This document shows, one piece after another, positions 50,501 to 59,230 of a stretch of DNA of 64,000 bases. The notes beneath the pieces were generated by a model. The model was not told the origin of the DNA. It ran no database searches and was given only the letters and a program-made list of their open reading frames with translations. Location: contig NZ_CP197401.1 in NCBI RefSeq assembly GCF_052162025.1, positions 2,046,001 through 2,110,000 on the forward strand, written 5' to 3'. The stretch's first letter is position 1; each line of letters starts with the position of its first letter. Made by a program: the position numbers and the translations under genes. This DNA is from Methylobacter sp015476545 (lineage in GTDB: Bacteria > Pseudomonadota > Gammaproteobacteria > Methylococcales > Methylomonadaceae).

Positions 50501-53500
50501 CGATTCCGGCTCGGCAGGGCTGGCCATGAAGGCGGACGGCAATGTCAGCCTGGGCTCCTTGTGCCTGGTGTCCGGCGGCTGTGACGGCAAGCCTGATGCG
50601 CAGACCACGGCGGCGGCAACCATCACCTCTGAAAACGGCAACATCACCTTGAATGGCAATTTGCTGGCCGACCGGTCGCTGCTGCTGACGGCCAATAACG
50701 GCGCTCTGACGCTCGGCGGCATCGATTTGAGTTCACGCCAGGGTACTACCTTGCAAGCCCAAGGCAAACAAGGCATCAAACTCAACAATGATATCCTGAC
50801 CAAGAATGGCGACATTGCCATCAGCTCGACAGACGGCGCCATTACCATGGCGGCCAATAAAATCTTGTCCGCCGGCAATCGCAACATTGCGCTGGCCGCC
50901 GGCGGTAGTGCGGACCTGCAGCATCTTATGACCACGGGTAAGATCGCTGTGACCTCGGGCGCCAATGCAACATTCAAGCAGACTCTGACAGGCCTGAATA
51001 ATCAGGGTATCGGTGAATTTGCCGTCGACGCCGGCGGTAATGTTGTGCTGAACGGCCTGTTGAGCAACAGTGCCGTGACCGTGTCGGCGGATGGCCTGAT
51101 CGATGTCGTCAAGCCGATGTTCACGGCCGGCGATGTCAATCTCGCCGGCAAGACCCTGACGGTTGAATCGAATGCCGATATTAATACCAAGGGATTGAGC
51201 GGAAACGTGACAGGCAAGGCGCTGAATCTGACTGCGGCGGACAATATGACCGTCAAGGGCAATTTGCTGACCGGCAATGCCGCGATCAACCTGCAGGCCC
51301 AAAACGGCAGCCTGACCACAGCCGGTGATATCGCCATCGATTCCGGCTCGGCAGGGCTGGCCCTGAAGGCGGGCGGCAACGTCAGCTTGGGCTCCTTGTG
51401 CCTGAGCTCCGGCGAGTGCGGCAGTAAAGTGGCAGCGCAGACCACAGCTGCGGCAGCCATCACCTCCGAGAACGGCAGCATTACCTTGAATGGCAATTTG
51501 CTAGCCGACCGGTCGCTGCTGCTGACAGCCAACAACGGCGCCCTGACACTCGGCGGCATAGATTTGAGCTCACGCCAGGGTGCTACCCTGCAAGCTCAAA
51601 GTAAAAATGCCATCAAGCTCAACAGTGACATCCTGACCAAGAACGGTGAGATTGCCATCAGCTCGACAGACGGCATCATTACCATGGCTAAGGACAATAA
51701 CATCGCCATCGACTCCGGATCGGCGGAGCTTGCCCTGAAAGCGGACGGCGACATCAGCCTGGGCTCCTTGTGCCTGATCTCCGGAAAGTGTGGAGCAACA
51801 ACCCCAGAGAAAACATCGAAAGTAGCAAACATCACCTCCGAAAACGGCAACATTACTTTAGCCGGCGATTTGCTGGCCGACCGGTCGCTGCTGCTGACGG
51901 CCAATAACGGCGCCCTGACGCTCGGCGGCATCGATTTGCGCTCACGCCAGGGCGCTACCCTGCAAGCTCAAAGCAAACAGGGCATCAAGCTCAACAATGA
52001 TATCCTGACCAATAACGGTGAGATTGCCATCAACTCGACAGGCGGCGCCATTACCATGGCGGACAATAAGATCCTGTCCGCCGGCGACCATAACATCACG
52101 CTGACCGCCGGCAGCGATGTCGATGTGCAGCATCTCCTGACTACGGCCAAGATCGCCGTGACTTCGGGCGCCAACGCGACATTCAAGCAGGCGCTGGCGG
52201 GCCTGAACAATCAGGGTATCGGTGAATTTGCCGTTGACGCCGGCGGTAATGTTGTGCTGAACGGTCTGAGGAGCAACAGTGCCGTCACCGTATCGGCGGA
52301 TGGTTTGGTCGATGTCGTCAAGCCGGTGTTCACGGCCGGCGATGTTAATCTCGCCGGCAAGACCCTGACCGTTGAATCGGGCGCCGGCATCAGCACCAAG
52401 GGGGCGAGCGGAAACGTGGCCGGCAAAGCGCTGAATCTGACTGCGGCGGACAATATGACCGTCAAGGGCAATCTGCTGACCGGCAATGCCGCGATCAATC
52501 TGCAGGTCCAAAACGGCAGCCTGACCACAGCCGGTAATATCGCTATAGACTCCGGCTCGGAGGTGCTGACTCTGAAGGCGGGCGGCGACATCAGCCTGGG
52601 CTCCTTGTGCCTGGTGTCCGGCGGCTGTGACGGCAAGGCTGACGCGCAGACAGCAGCGGCGGCAACCATCACCTCCGAAAACGGCAACATCACTTTGGCC
52701 GGCAATTTGCTGGCCGATCGGTCGCTGGTATTGAAAGCAAATAATGGCGCTCTGACGCTCGGCGGCATCGATCTGAGCTCGCGTCCAGGTGCTACCCTGC
52801 AAGCCCAAAGCAAGCAGGACATTAAACTCAACAATGATATTCTGACTAAGAACGGTGAGATGGCCATCAGCTCGACGAACGGCGCCATTACCATGGCAGG
52901 CAATACAATCCTGTCCGCCGGCAATCAGAACATTTCGCTAGAGGCAAGTGGTGATGTGCATGCGCAGCATCTTATCTCAACCAATAAAATCGATGTCACT
53001 TCCGGTGCTGACGCCAGTTTCGGGCAGGCATTAACCGGGATACAAAAACAAGGCATAGGCGATCTGATAGTTAATGCTGCCGGCGATGTAACTTTGAACG
53101 GTGCCTTATCGAATGGCTCAGTGACGGTAGCTAATGCCGATAATATCAGCATCCTCAAGCCGATCTTTGCTGCCGGCGCAGTCGATTTCAACAGTAAATC
53201 GCTTGATATTGCGAGCGGGGCGGATATCAGTACCAAAGGCATGGATGGCAAACATTCCGGTAGCCAGATCAAGCTGACTACAAACGGCAATATGATGCTT
53301 AATGCCAACTTAATGACCGGCGATGCGGCGATTGAGTTGAAAGCGACCGGCATGGAGAGCTCGATAACCACGGCTGACAACATCAGCATAAACTCAGGAT
53401 CGGCCGCCGTGAATATCGATGCCGATGGCGATATTAATCTGGGTAGCACTTGTCTTGCACCCGGCAAAGTATGCAATCCGAATGCAGATGATCCGGATGC

Positions 53501-55553
53501 AGAAATTAATATCGACAATCCCGCCATGGCGACCATTATTTCTCAAAACGGCGATATCAAGATCGGCGGCAGCGTCATAGCCGACCGTTCGTTATCCATT
53601 ACCGCCAGTCAGGGCAAAATCGATCTGGGAACCATCGATCTGCGTTCCCGAGAGTCGGCCGGATTGCAATTATCGGCAAATGACGCGATTGCCTTGAATG
53701 GCGATGTGCGGACCCTAAACGGCATGCTGACAATCAGCCATGCCGGAAGCATTACGGGTAATCCGGAAAAGCTGCTGGAAACCGGGACTGCCGATATTTC
53801 TCTTATCAGCGAAGGCGATGTTTCCTTATACAATGTATTTACTACTGGGAAGCTCGATTTGATCTCTGACGGCTCGATTACTTTCAACAATGCTCTGGGG
53901 GTGGACCAGGACAGTATTTACAAGGGATTGGCGGCGCTTATGGTCCAGGGCAAAGGATCAATAACATTTAATGATCAAGTCCATTTGACAGGCATTCATC
54001 CAATTAACGGAAATTATCAAAGTAGCGACGACGTGCTGAATATTCAGCAAACAGGCACTAGCGGGAAGTTAACCATTAACGGAAAAATCGTGGTGGATAA
54101 TGGCAGCGTTTATTTAGGCAAGCCTGCTGGAACGGATTCTTTCACTGATGACAACAATATCGAATTGGGGAATTCAATTTATGTTTTAAATGGCACAACT
54201 ATCACCCTGAATAATGATATCCATGTGATTGAACCTAAACTGACAAAATCTGAGGAAGAAAAATCTGAAAAAATAAAGTTGAAGAAGCTGGATGTTGATA
54301 TTCCTTCGGAGCTTATCGGCTATGAGTTACAACGGGTGCAAGACGAGGATGGTCAATTGGTAAACGTGCTGGACAACAGGACAGGAGCAATTGCCGTTAA
54401 CGGAAATATAACGGGTTTATTCGAATCTGCAGCGCCGCTTAATATAGCGTTCGCTTATAAAACGTCTGTTTCTTTGCCAAAATGGCAGGCGATTCCGGAA
54501 AATCTTTTTGTAAATAAAGAGACTGGCAAAGAATACACTATCTTTGACGGCGAGTTCACTCGTCATGATTATTCCGATAATGACGGGAATGAATTTAGCG
54601 TACACTGGATCGGAAGCGCGGCATTTCATTTTGAGGAAATCACTAAACCTGAAATCATTAAACCTAATAATGCATTTAAGCCGCAAAAGGCTATGGTGCC
54701 GGATAACATAAAGCCTGCTTTCCTCTCAATTATGATGAAAAGCATAACTCAGACTCCAGCTCCGATTACGCTGAACAGCATAGTACCTGTCCCGTCTCCA
54801 CAAGCAGCCTCAACACCGGCACCAACAACGGACCCTTTTGAAGGCTTTAGGCAGGCTACTTTTTTGAATGAATTTAATAACTTAAGCAATGAGATCACTG
54901 TGGCTAAAGCGGATTCTCAAAGCCTCTCCAGCCTTGCTTCCGTTAATGGGCACTCAATCGACGTTAAGCCATTGGAAATCAATACAATAGATACCCAGTT
55001 GCCAGGGAATTCAGCAACTCCTTCCGTTCCTGAGCGAATTTCCATTTCGCCAGCTATCAAACAAGCTTCGGAGTACACAAAGACATTGGGAACGGTTCAG
55101 GTTGATGGCCATTCAATTACTGTCAAGCCAACGGAAGAAAGTACAACCAAAATCACATTATCCAAAAATTCAGCCTCGACCCCTGAGCAAGTTAAAATTT
55201 TCCACACTGAATCAACGCTGGATGGCTTAAAGACATTGGATGTGCCAAAAACAAACGCTCTGGACCCTGACCAGACCGACACGTCATCCAGTACCAAACA
55301 GACGTTGAATTACGCCAATTCGTTGGAAGAAGGGCCGGACTCTGCGGATCATCCTGAGAATGAAGAGTCGGTTATCCTGGGCGGCGGCAGTGAGGCCGAT
55401 AATACCGATCTGGGTTTGAACTCTCCGGAAACCGGTGCGGTACAGGATACTTATTCGACCAAGCATTCTCCCGTTTGCAGCGTCAATAAAACAAACGGCA
55501 AATCCAAAGCCGGTCTTCCGCATTGCGGTAATTCTTCGCTATCAAAAAGCTGA
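47511..55553 (+). CDS. Giant TpsA exoprotein (filamentous haemagglutinin-like)
   Basis: 2680 residues from ATG 47511, chosen because AGGAG lies 8 bp upstream. A long signal region (1-42) ends HAN. The TPS secretion domain (about 43-290) has VNFNQPGRDSATLNRV, NGNVYLVNRNGIMVG and LNLTV-like strands; NRNG is the HMW/FHA-type motif. A repetitive beta-helix follows at 542-2070 (five units of 279 residues plus a partial one), then a Pro/Ser/Thr-rich tail. The last 25 residues hold a Cys pair (C2656 and C2672), a position where HMW1 uses a disulfide to stay on the surface. Probable adhesin or contact-dependent surface fibre. Confidence 0.93.
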   Translation: MKTATDQSPNNNNLKTLPAVIKRLLMAEAVGAIALGCAPMAHANPTGGEVAAGAAEIVQQGARMDINQASQRAVINWQAFSIDNGEHVNFNQPGRDSATLNRVAGNDPSAILGRLTANGNVYLVNRNGIMVGKDAEIDVGSLTATTANISNKDFMEGRMNFAEPGNPDARIINHGNITVQQGGLVALVAPGVENHGTINARLGKIALAGGDAFTLDLYGDQLINLTVTKEQLAQISSADGKPLSHYVSNTGEIIADGGMVTILAGTGKAIVDSLINLKGHVQAQTVENRNGVITLLGDENTQVEVAGTLDASGQTAQARGGRVEVRGGEVQLAEGSRIDVSGNGQGGTALVGGDFQGSGEGIRARTTTVERNAAINADSHSAGDGGKVIVWADDHTHFDGAISARGGQNSGNGGLVEVSGKQTLHYDGDVDASAKNGKAGELLLDPGNLIVKTMTVEENKTAAKPDANGAVTTTSTDAAVNVQKVNALLQGGTSVSLKADNDLTVAAKIDGRQAIDGKIGASISLAAGHDVNINDHIFTNNGDILIKASTGDITMAGGTILSAGNRNITLAAGSDVDLQHLVTTGKIAVTSGANATFKQALTGLNNQGVGEFVVDAGGNVVLNGLLSNSAVTVSADGLIDVVKPVFTAGDVNLAGKTLTVESGAGISTKGASGNVAGKALNLTAADNMSVKGNLLTGNAAINLQAQNGSLTTAGDIAIDSGSAGLALKAGGDISLSSLCLVSGGCDGKPDAQTTAAAAITSENGNITLNGDLLADRSLLLTANNGALTLGGIDLRSRQGATLQAQSKQGINLNNDILTNNGEMAISSTGGAIKMADNKILSAGNRNITLTAGSDVDVQHLLTTAKIAVTSGANATFKQALTGLNNQGIGEFAVDAGGNVVLNGLRSNSAVAVSADGLIDVVKPVFTAGDVNLAGKTLTVESGAGISTKGASGNVAGKALNLTSTGDMSVKGNLQTGNAAINLQVQNGSLTTAGNIAIDSGSAGLAMKADGNVSLGSLCLVSGGCDGKPDAQTTAAATITSENGNITLNGNLLADRSLLLTANNGALTLGGIDLSSRQGTTLQAQGKQGIKLNNDILTKNGDIAISSTDGAITMAANKILSAGNRNIALAAGGSADLQHLMTTGKIAVTSGANATFKQTLTGLNNQGIGEFAVDAGGNVVLNGLLSNSAVTVSADGLIDVVKPMFTAGDVNLAGKTLTVESNADINTKGLSGNVTGKALNLTAADNMTVKGNLLTGNAAINLQAQNGSLTTAGDIAIDSGSAGLALKAGGNVSLGSLCLSSGECGSKVAAQTTAAAAITSENGSITLNGNLLADRSLLLTANNGALTLGGIDLSSRQGATLQAQSKNAIKLNSDILTKNGEIAISSTDGIITMAKDNNIAIDSGSAELALKADGDISLGSLCLISGKCGATTPEKTSKVANITSENGNITLAGDLLADRSLLLTANNGALTLGGIDLRSRQGATLQAQSKQGIKLNNDILTNNGEIAINSTGGAITMADNKILSAGDHNITLTAGSDVDVQHLLTTAKIAVTSGANATFKQALAGLNNQGIGEFAVDAGGNVVLNGLRSNSAVTVSADGLVDVVKPVFTAGDVNLAGKTLTVESGAGISTKGASGNVAGKALNLTAADNMTVKGNLLTGNAAINLQVQNGSLTTAGNIAIDSGSEVLTLKAGGDISLGSLCLVSGGCDGKADAQTAAAATITSENGNITLAGNLLADRSLVLKANNGALTLGGIDLSSRPGATLQAQSKQDIKLNNDILTKNGEMAISSTNGAITMAGNTILSAGNQNISLEASGDVHAQHLISTNKIDVTSGADASFGQALTGIQKQGIGDLIVNAAGDVTLNGALSNGSVTVANADNISILKPIFAAGAVDFNSKSLDIASGADISTKGMDGKHSGSQIKLTTNGNMMLNANLMTGDAAIELKATGMESSITTADNISINSGSAAVNIDADGDINLGSTCLAPGKVCNPNADDPDAEINIDNPAMATIISQNGDIKIGGSVIADRSLSITASQGKIDLGTIDLRSRESAGLQLSANDAIALNGDVRTLNGMLTISHAGSITGNPEKLLETGTADISLISEGDVSLYNVFTTGKLDLISDGSITFNNALGVDQDSIYKGLAALMVQGKGSITFNDQVHLTGIHPINGNYQSSDDVLNIQQTGTSGKLTINGKIVVDNGSVYLGKPAGTDSFTDDNNIELGNSIYVLNGTTITLNNDIHVIEPKLTKSEEEKSEKIKLKKLDVDIPSELIGYELQRVQDEDGQLVNVLDNRTGAIAVNGNITGLFESAAPLNIAFAYKTSVSLPKWQAIPENLFVNKETGKEYTIFDGEFTRHDYSDNDGNEFSVHWIGSAAFHFEEITKPEIIKPNNAFKPQKAMVPDNIKPAFLSIMMKSITQTPAPITLNSIVPVPSPQAASTPAPTTDPFEGFRQATFLNEFNNLSNEITVAKADSQSLSSLASVNGHSIDVKPLEINTIDTQLPGNSATPSVPERISISPAIKQASEYTKTLGTVQVDGHSITVKPTEESTTKITLSKNSASTPEQVKIFHTESTLDGLKTLDVPKTNALDPDQTDTSSSTKQTLNYANSLEEGPDSADHPENEESVILGGGSEADNTDLGLNSPETGAVQDTYSTKHSPVCSVNKTNGKSKAGLPHCGNSSLSKS
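49134..53720 (+). repeat. 837-bp tandem repeats within tpsA
   Basis: Units begin at the NGE/NGD codons: 49134, 49971, 50808, a 372-bp partial one at 51645, then 52017 and 52854 (last, diverged, to about 53720). Each full unit is exactly 837 bp (279 codons), and units 1-4 are highly similar at the DNA level. The partial unit lacks 465 bp of the middle. Divergence grows in the last copy. All lie in frame, so repeat number could change by recombination. Confidence 0.93.
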
Positions 55554-55567
55554 GGAATAATTGTCCC

Positions 55568-58567
55568 ATGATCATAAAAAAAACGCTTTTCGGAATGGCG
55601 GCCGGACTTCTCTTGATCCATAAGGCTTATGCCGCAGTGCCCTCCAGCGACCCGGTTATCCGGGTCGATACCGCTTATCATAGCGGGCCGATTTATGGCG
55701 TAGAGCCATTGCCGGATAATGAAAGGCTGGTAACGATATCGCATGATAAAACCGTCAAAATCTGGCGTAGCCGGGATTTCAAGCTGTTAAAGACACTTCG
55801 CATCCCGATAGGCGATGCTTACGAAGGCAACCTCGACAGCATTGCCGTGTCGCCTGATGGCAAGTTTATCGCGGTAGGAGGCTGGACCTGCTGGCAATGG
55901 GATCAGCAGGGGTGCGTTTATCTTTTTGACGCGGCGACCGGAAAATTGCAGCACAGCATCGAGCGGTTAAAAAACATTATCGGTGCGTTGCAGTTTTCCC
56001 CTGATGGCAAAGTCCTGGCGATCGGCCTGCACGGCAATGGCGGCGTTGTTTTTGTCGATGCTCAATCTTTTCAGGTTCTGGCGCAGGATCAGGAATATGG
56101 TGAACGGGTCACCGGACTGTCGTTTTCCAGTAATGGTTATGCCGTCAGCGCTTCCAATGACGGCTATCTTCGCGTTTATGATCCGCAATTCAAACTGGCC
56201 GCGCGCGTCAAGGTGCCCGAAATCAACCGCATTGCCGACAGCTATTTTTCGCCGGACGGCAAGAGACTTCTGGTCGGTTCATACGATAGCCCGCTGATTC
56301 AGATCTTATCCTTGCCGCAGCTGCAGGTTGAACACAGTTTGCGTACCGCTCCCGGGCAGTCATCCTTGAAAACGCTCAGAGGCGCTGTCTGGAGCCAATC
56401 CGGCGAATTCATTTACGGCGCCGGAGATTCCGACAGTGTTCATGAGACGGAAATCCTGCGCTGGCGCATAACAGATTTGAGCCGGTATGAGACGATCAAA
56501 GTCGCTCATCGGATTCAATCCATCCGGCCTCATGGCCAAAATGGCGTGATTTTTTCCACTGAGGACGCTTCGATTGGCGTTATTAACGATCAGGACAGTG
56601 TGGCGCGTATTTCCGATACGCATCTGGTTCAATCGCCGATCATGAGTGACGAATTCCGGGTGTCGGCTGACGGCAAGCAAGTCACCTTTCCAGTGAGCAT
56701 AACCGATAACCGGGATTTTATGTTCGATATCGAGCGCTTATCTTTGAGCGAATCCGGTTCCGTGCCGGGACTTAAGCCCAAGAACAGGACTCAAAAGCGT
56801 ATTCAATTAACGCATTGGCAAGACAACACAACGCCGGTGTTAAACGGGCAGCCGCTGAGGCTGGAACCGTTTGAAGAGATTCGATCCTTTTCCGGAACTG
56901 GCAAGCAGACATTTCTGGGAACCGATTGGCTGTTGCGGGCATACGATAAAAACAACCAGCTGAGCTGGAAAACACCAACGCCTGGCGCAGTATGGAATGT
57001 TACAGTCAGCGGAGATGACAAATGGATTGTTGCCGTTCTGTCGGACGGTTCCGTGCGCTGGTACCGTGCTGAGGACGGGCAGGAGTCTTTGGCATTGTTT
57101 GTTGATCGGCTTTCCCGGGAGTGGGTGCTCTGGCGGCCTGACGGTTATTATGCTTCATCGGAGAATGGCGACAGCCTGATCGGCTGGCACGTCAATCGAG
57201 GCAGGGGCAATGAGCCCGATTTTTATCGTGCGGTGCAGTTTGAAAAGCAGTTTTATCGCCCTGATCTGCTGCGCGCACAGATAGGGGCCATGCAAATGGC
57301 TGCAAACAGCAGCGCGGATTCCAATCCTCAGCCTGGCCAAGCCAGCGCGGGTACACGCCAGGCCGTCACCTTATCCGGAATCATGACGCCGAACTTCGCG
57401 GAACCGGCTCCGGGTACATTTACGCTAAATCAACTGAATGAAATTGCCCCGCCTCGCATCCAGATTGCATCGGCCCGGGCCGTGCAGACTCCCGAGGGCG
57501 CGACTGAACTGGAGTTGACGGTAGAGGCGGAAAAAAACAGCCGTCCCATGCAGGATGTCACCGTTTATGCCAACCTGCTGCCGGTTGCGGCGAACGAGGA
57601 GCGCCGCCTTGACGTTAACGAGACGGATACGTTTCGCAGGACTTTCAGATTTCCTGTCAGCGGCGGAGACAATCTGATCCGCGTGGAAGTCAATAACGGC
57701 GTTTCCTTAGGGCTGGCGGAACAGTGGGTGGAAGTGCCTGCCATGAGTCAGGCAGCTCCTCCCAAAGGCGATCTCTATGTGCTGGCGGTCGGCGTCAATC
57801 GCTTCGACCGTATCTCGGCGGCCGATAAGAACAAAGTGCCGGATCTGAAATACGCGGTCAACGATGCCGAAAAGCTGGCTGGCCTGCTGGGAAATTCCGC
57901 GAGCAATGACGGCTTCAACCAGGTCCACGTCCAGTTGTTGACCGATTCCGCCCAGCTGCCGCCCAGCCGGCAAAATATCCTGGCAGCACTGAAAGTATTT
58001 GAGCAGGCGGGCCCGAATGATACGGTGCTGTTATTTCTCGCCTCCCACGGTTTCAGCGACCAAACCGGCAATTACTATTTTCTGCCGCAGGATGGCGAAT
58101 ATAACGATGTGGAGTCGGTATTGTCCGGCAGGAATTTGAGCGGCAAAGCCTCTACATTGCTCAGCTGGACTGACTTTTTCGATAACATGCGCAAGGCGGC
58201 GGGACGGCGCATACTCATCGTGGATACTTGTCAGGCGAAAAGTATTTTCGGCGAGTTTGACGCCAGATCCCTGCGCAAACGATCAGCCGCCTCACTCTTT
58301 CCGCTGTTGCTGGCTTCCAAGGGGGATGAACTTTCGCAGGAATATGAGCCGGCGCAACATGGCTTATTTACTCACACGCTATTGGAGGGTTTACAAGGAC
58401 TTGCAGATTACAACCACGACCGCAGAATTACGCTGGCCGAACTTCACGATTTTTCAGTGCCGCTGGTGAAAAAACTGCACAATCCGTCTGCCGGCGCGCA
58501 GACGCCGCAGTTGATCGCACCAGGCTCGCTGGCGAATATCGAGTTGCCTTTAGCACAATCAAATTAA
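55568..58567 (+). CDS. WD40 beta-propeller / caspase (C14) fusion protein
   Basis: 999 residues, signal peptide first (MIIKKTLFGMAAGLLLI). WD40-like repeats with SHDKTVKIWR, SPDGK, DGYLRVYD and SGDDKWIVAVLSDGSVRWYR fill about 30-545. A linker with a beta domain (625-725) follows. The caspase domain (about 734-985) begins LYVLAVGVNRFD, with catalytic H827 in LASHGF and C888 in VDTCQAKS; both dyad residues are intact, so it is probably an active orthocaspase. It starts 14 bp after tpsA. It may sense and cleave surface or periplasmic targets. Confidence 0.93.
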   Translation: MIIKKTLFGMAAGLLLIHKAYAAVPSSDPVIRVDTAYHSGPIYGVEPLPDNERLVTISHDKTVKIWRSRDFKLLKTLRIPIGDAYEGNLDSIAVSPDGKFIAVGGWTCWQWDQQGCVYLFDAATGKLQHSIERLKNIIGALQFSPDGKVLAIGLHGNGGVVFVDAQSFQVLAQDQEYGERVTGLSFSSNGYAVSASNDGYLRVYDPQFKLAARVKVPEINRIADSYFSPDGKRLLVGSYDSPLIQILSLPQLQVEHSLRTAPGQSSLKTLRGAVWSQSGEFIYGAGDSDSVHETEILRWRITDLSRYETIKVAHRIQSIRPHGQNGVIFSTEDASIGVINDQDSVARISDTHLVQSPIMSDEFRVSADGKQVTFPVSITDNRDFMFDIERLSLSESGSVPGLKPKNRTQKRIQLTHWQDNTTPVLNGQPLRLEPFEEIRSFSGTGKQTFLGTDWLLRAYDKNNQLSWKTPTPGAVWNVTVSGDDKWIVAVLSDGSVRWYRAEDGQESLALFVDRLSREWVLWRPDGYYASSENGDSLIGWHVNRGRGNEPDFYRAVQFEKQFYRPDLLRAQIGAMQMAANSSADSNPQPGQASAGTRQAVTLSGIMTPNFAEPAPGTFTLNQLNEIAPPRIQIASARAVQTPEGATELELTVEAEKNSRPMQDVTVYANLLPVAANEERRLDVNETDTFRRTFRFPVSGGDNLIRVEVNNGVSLGLAEQWVEVPAMSQAAPPKGDLYVLAVGVNRFDRISAADKNKVPDLKYAVNDAEKLAGLLGNSASNDGFNQVHVQLLTDSAQLPPSRQNILAALKVFEQAGPNDTVLLFLASHGFSDQTGNYYFLPQDGEYNDVESVLSGRNLSGKASTLLSWTDFFDNMRKAAGRRILIVDTCQAKSIFGEFDARSLRKRSAASLFPLLLASKGDELSQEYEPAQHGLFTHTLLEGLQGLADYNHDRRITLAELHDFSVPLVKKLHNPSAGAQTPQLIAPGSLANIELPLAQSN

Positions 58568-58649
58568 AGGGTTTACGAAAAAAGACGGTTACTGACGAGT
58601 AAGGTCAGACGAATATTTATCATAATTTTAAGAGACGAGAGCATAGGAT

Positions 58650-59222
58650 ATGAGTATTTTAAATAAATCAAACGGCATCACTTTGGCCATAGTATGTTGC
58701 CTGGCTTCAGTTAAAGCCGGGTGGGCAGAAGATTTAAACGTCGGAGCAAGGGCGCCTACAAAAGAGGAAGTTATTCAAGCGTTTAAAACAAATTCTGATG
58801 GCGGTGAGAAAGTGCTTACACGGGGCATTCATATTCGCCCGACCGGGCAAACGGGAATGACTTCTTCTCAGGCCGCAACGCCTAAAGCAATTTCCCTGGA
58901 AGTCCGTTTTGGCTATAACTCCGCTCAGTTGACTGATGATGCCGTCAGGCAGCTGACTCCGGTGGCGGAGGCCCTGGTATCGGGTGAGTTGAAGAATTTG
59001 AATTTTCATGTGGAAGGCTATACGGATGCCAAGGGCAGTGATGGATACAACAAGGATTTATCGCTGAAGCGAGCCGCCACTGTACGTGATTTCTTTGTCA
59101 AGAGACATGGGCTGAATGCCTCAAGAGTACAATTTTCAGGATTGGGAAAGAGCAACTTGCTGGATCCCAATAACCCATTCAGCGAGGTAAACAGGCGCGT
59201 ACGCATTGTAGCGACTCAATAG
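58650..59222 (+). CDS. OmpA-family protein
   Basis: 190 residues. A signal peptide (SNGITLAIVCCLASVKAGWAE) is followed by a spacer of about 60 residues and the peptidoglycan-binding OmpA C-terminal domain (80-190): LEVRFGYNSAQLTDDAVRQL, HVEGYTDAKGSDGYNKDLSLKRA, then SGLGKSN and NRRVRIV. The Asp of YTDAKG and Arg of NRRV bind diaminopimelate. It probably tethers the surface system to the wall. The spacing of 82 bp to the caspase gene suggests one operon. Confidence 0.9.
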   Translation: MSILNKSNGITLAIVCCLASVKAGWAEDLNVGARAPTKEEVIQAFKTNSDGGEKVLTRGIHIRPTGQTGMTSSQAATPKAISLEVRFGYNSAQLTDDAVRQLTPVAEALVSGELKNLNFHVEGYTDAKGSDGYNKDLSLKRAATVRDFFVKRHGLNASRVQFSGLGKSNLLDPNNPFSEVNRRVRIVATQ

Positions 59223-59230
59223 CTGAAAAC

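Noticed and set aside
49328..53536. Long minus-strand open frames opposite tpsA, rich in Pro, Ser and Ala (for example 49328-50164, 50165-50977, 52211-52924)
   Set aside because: They mirror the repeats of tpsA and arise from its biased codon use; none has a ribosome site or a recognisable domain, and they end and begin at the repeat boundaries.
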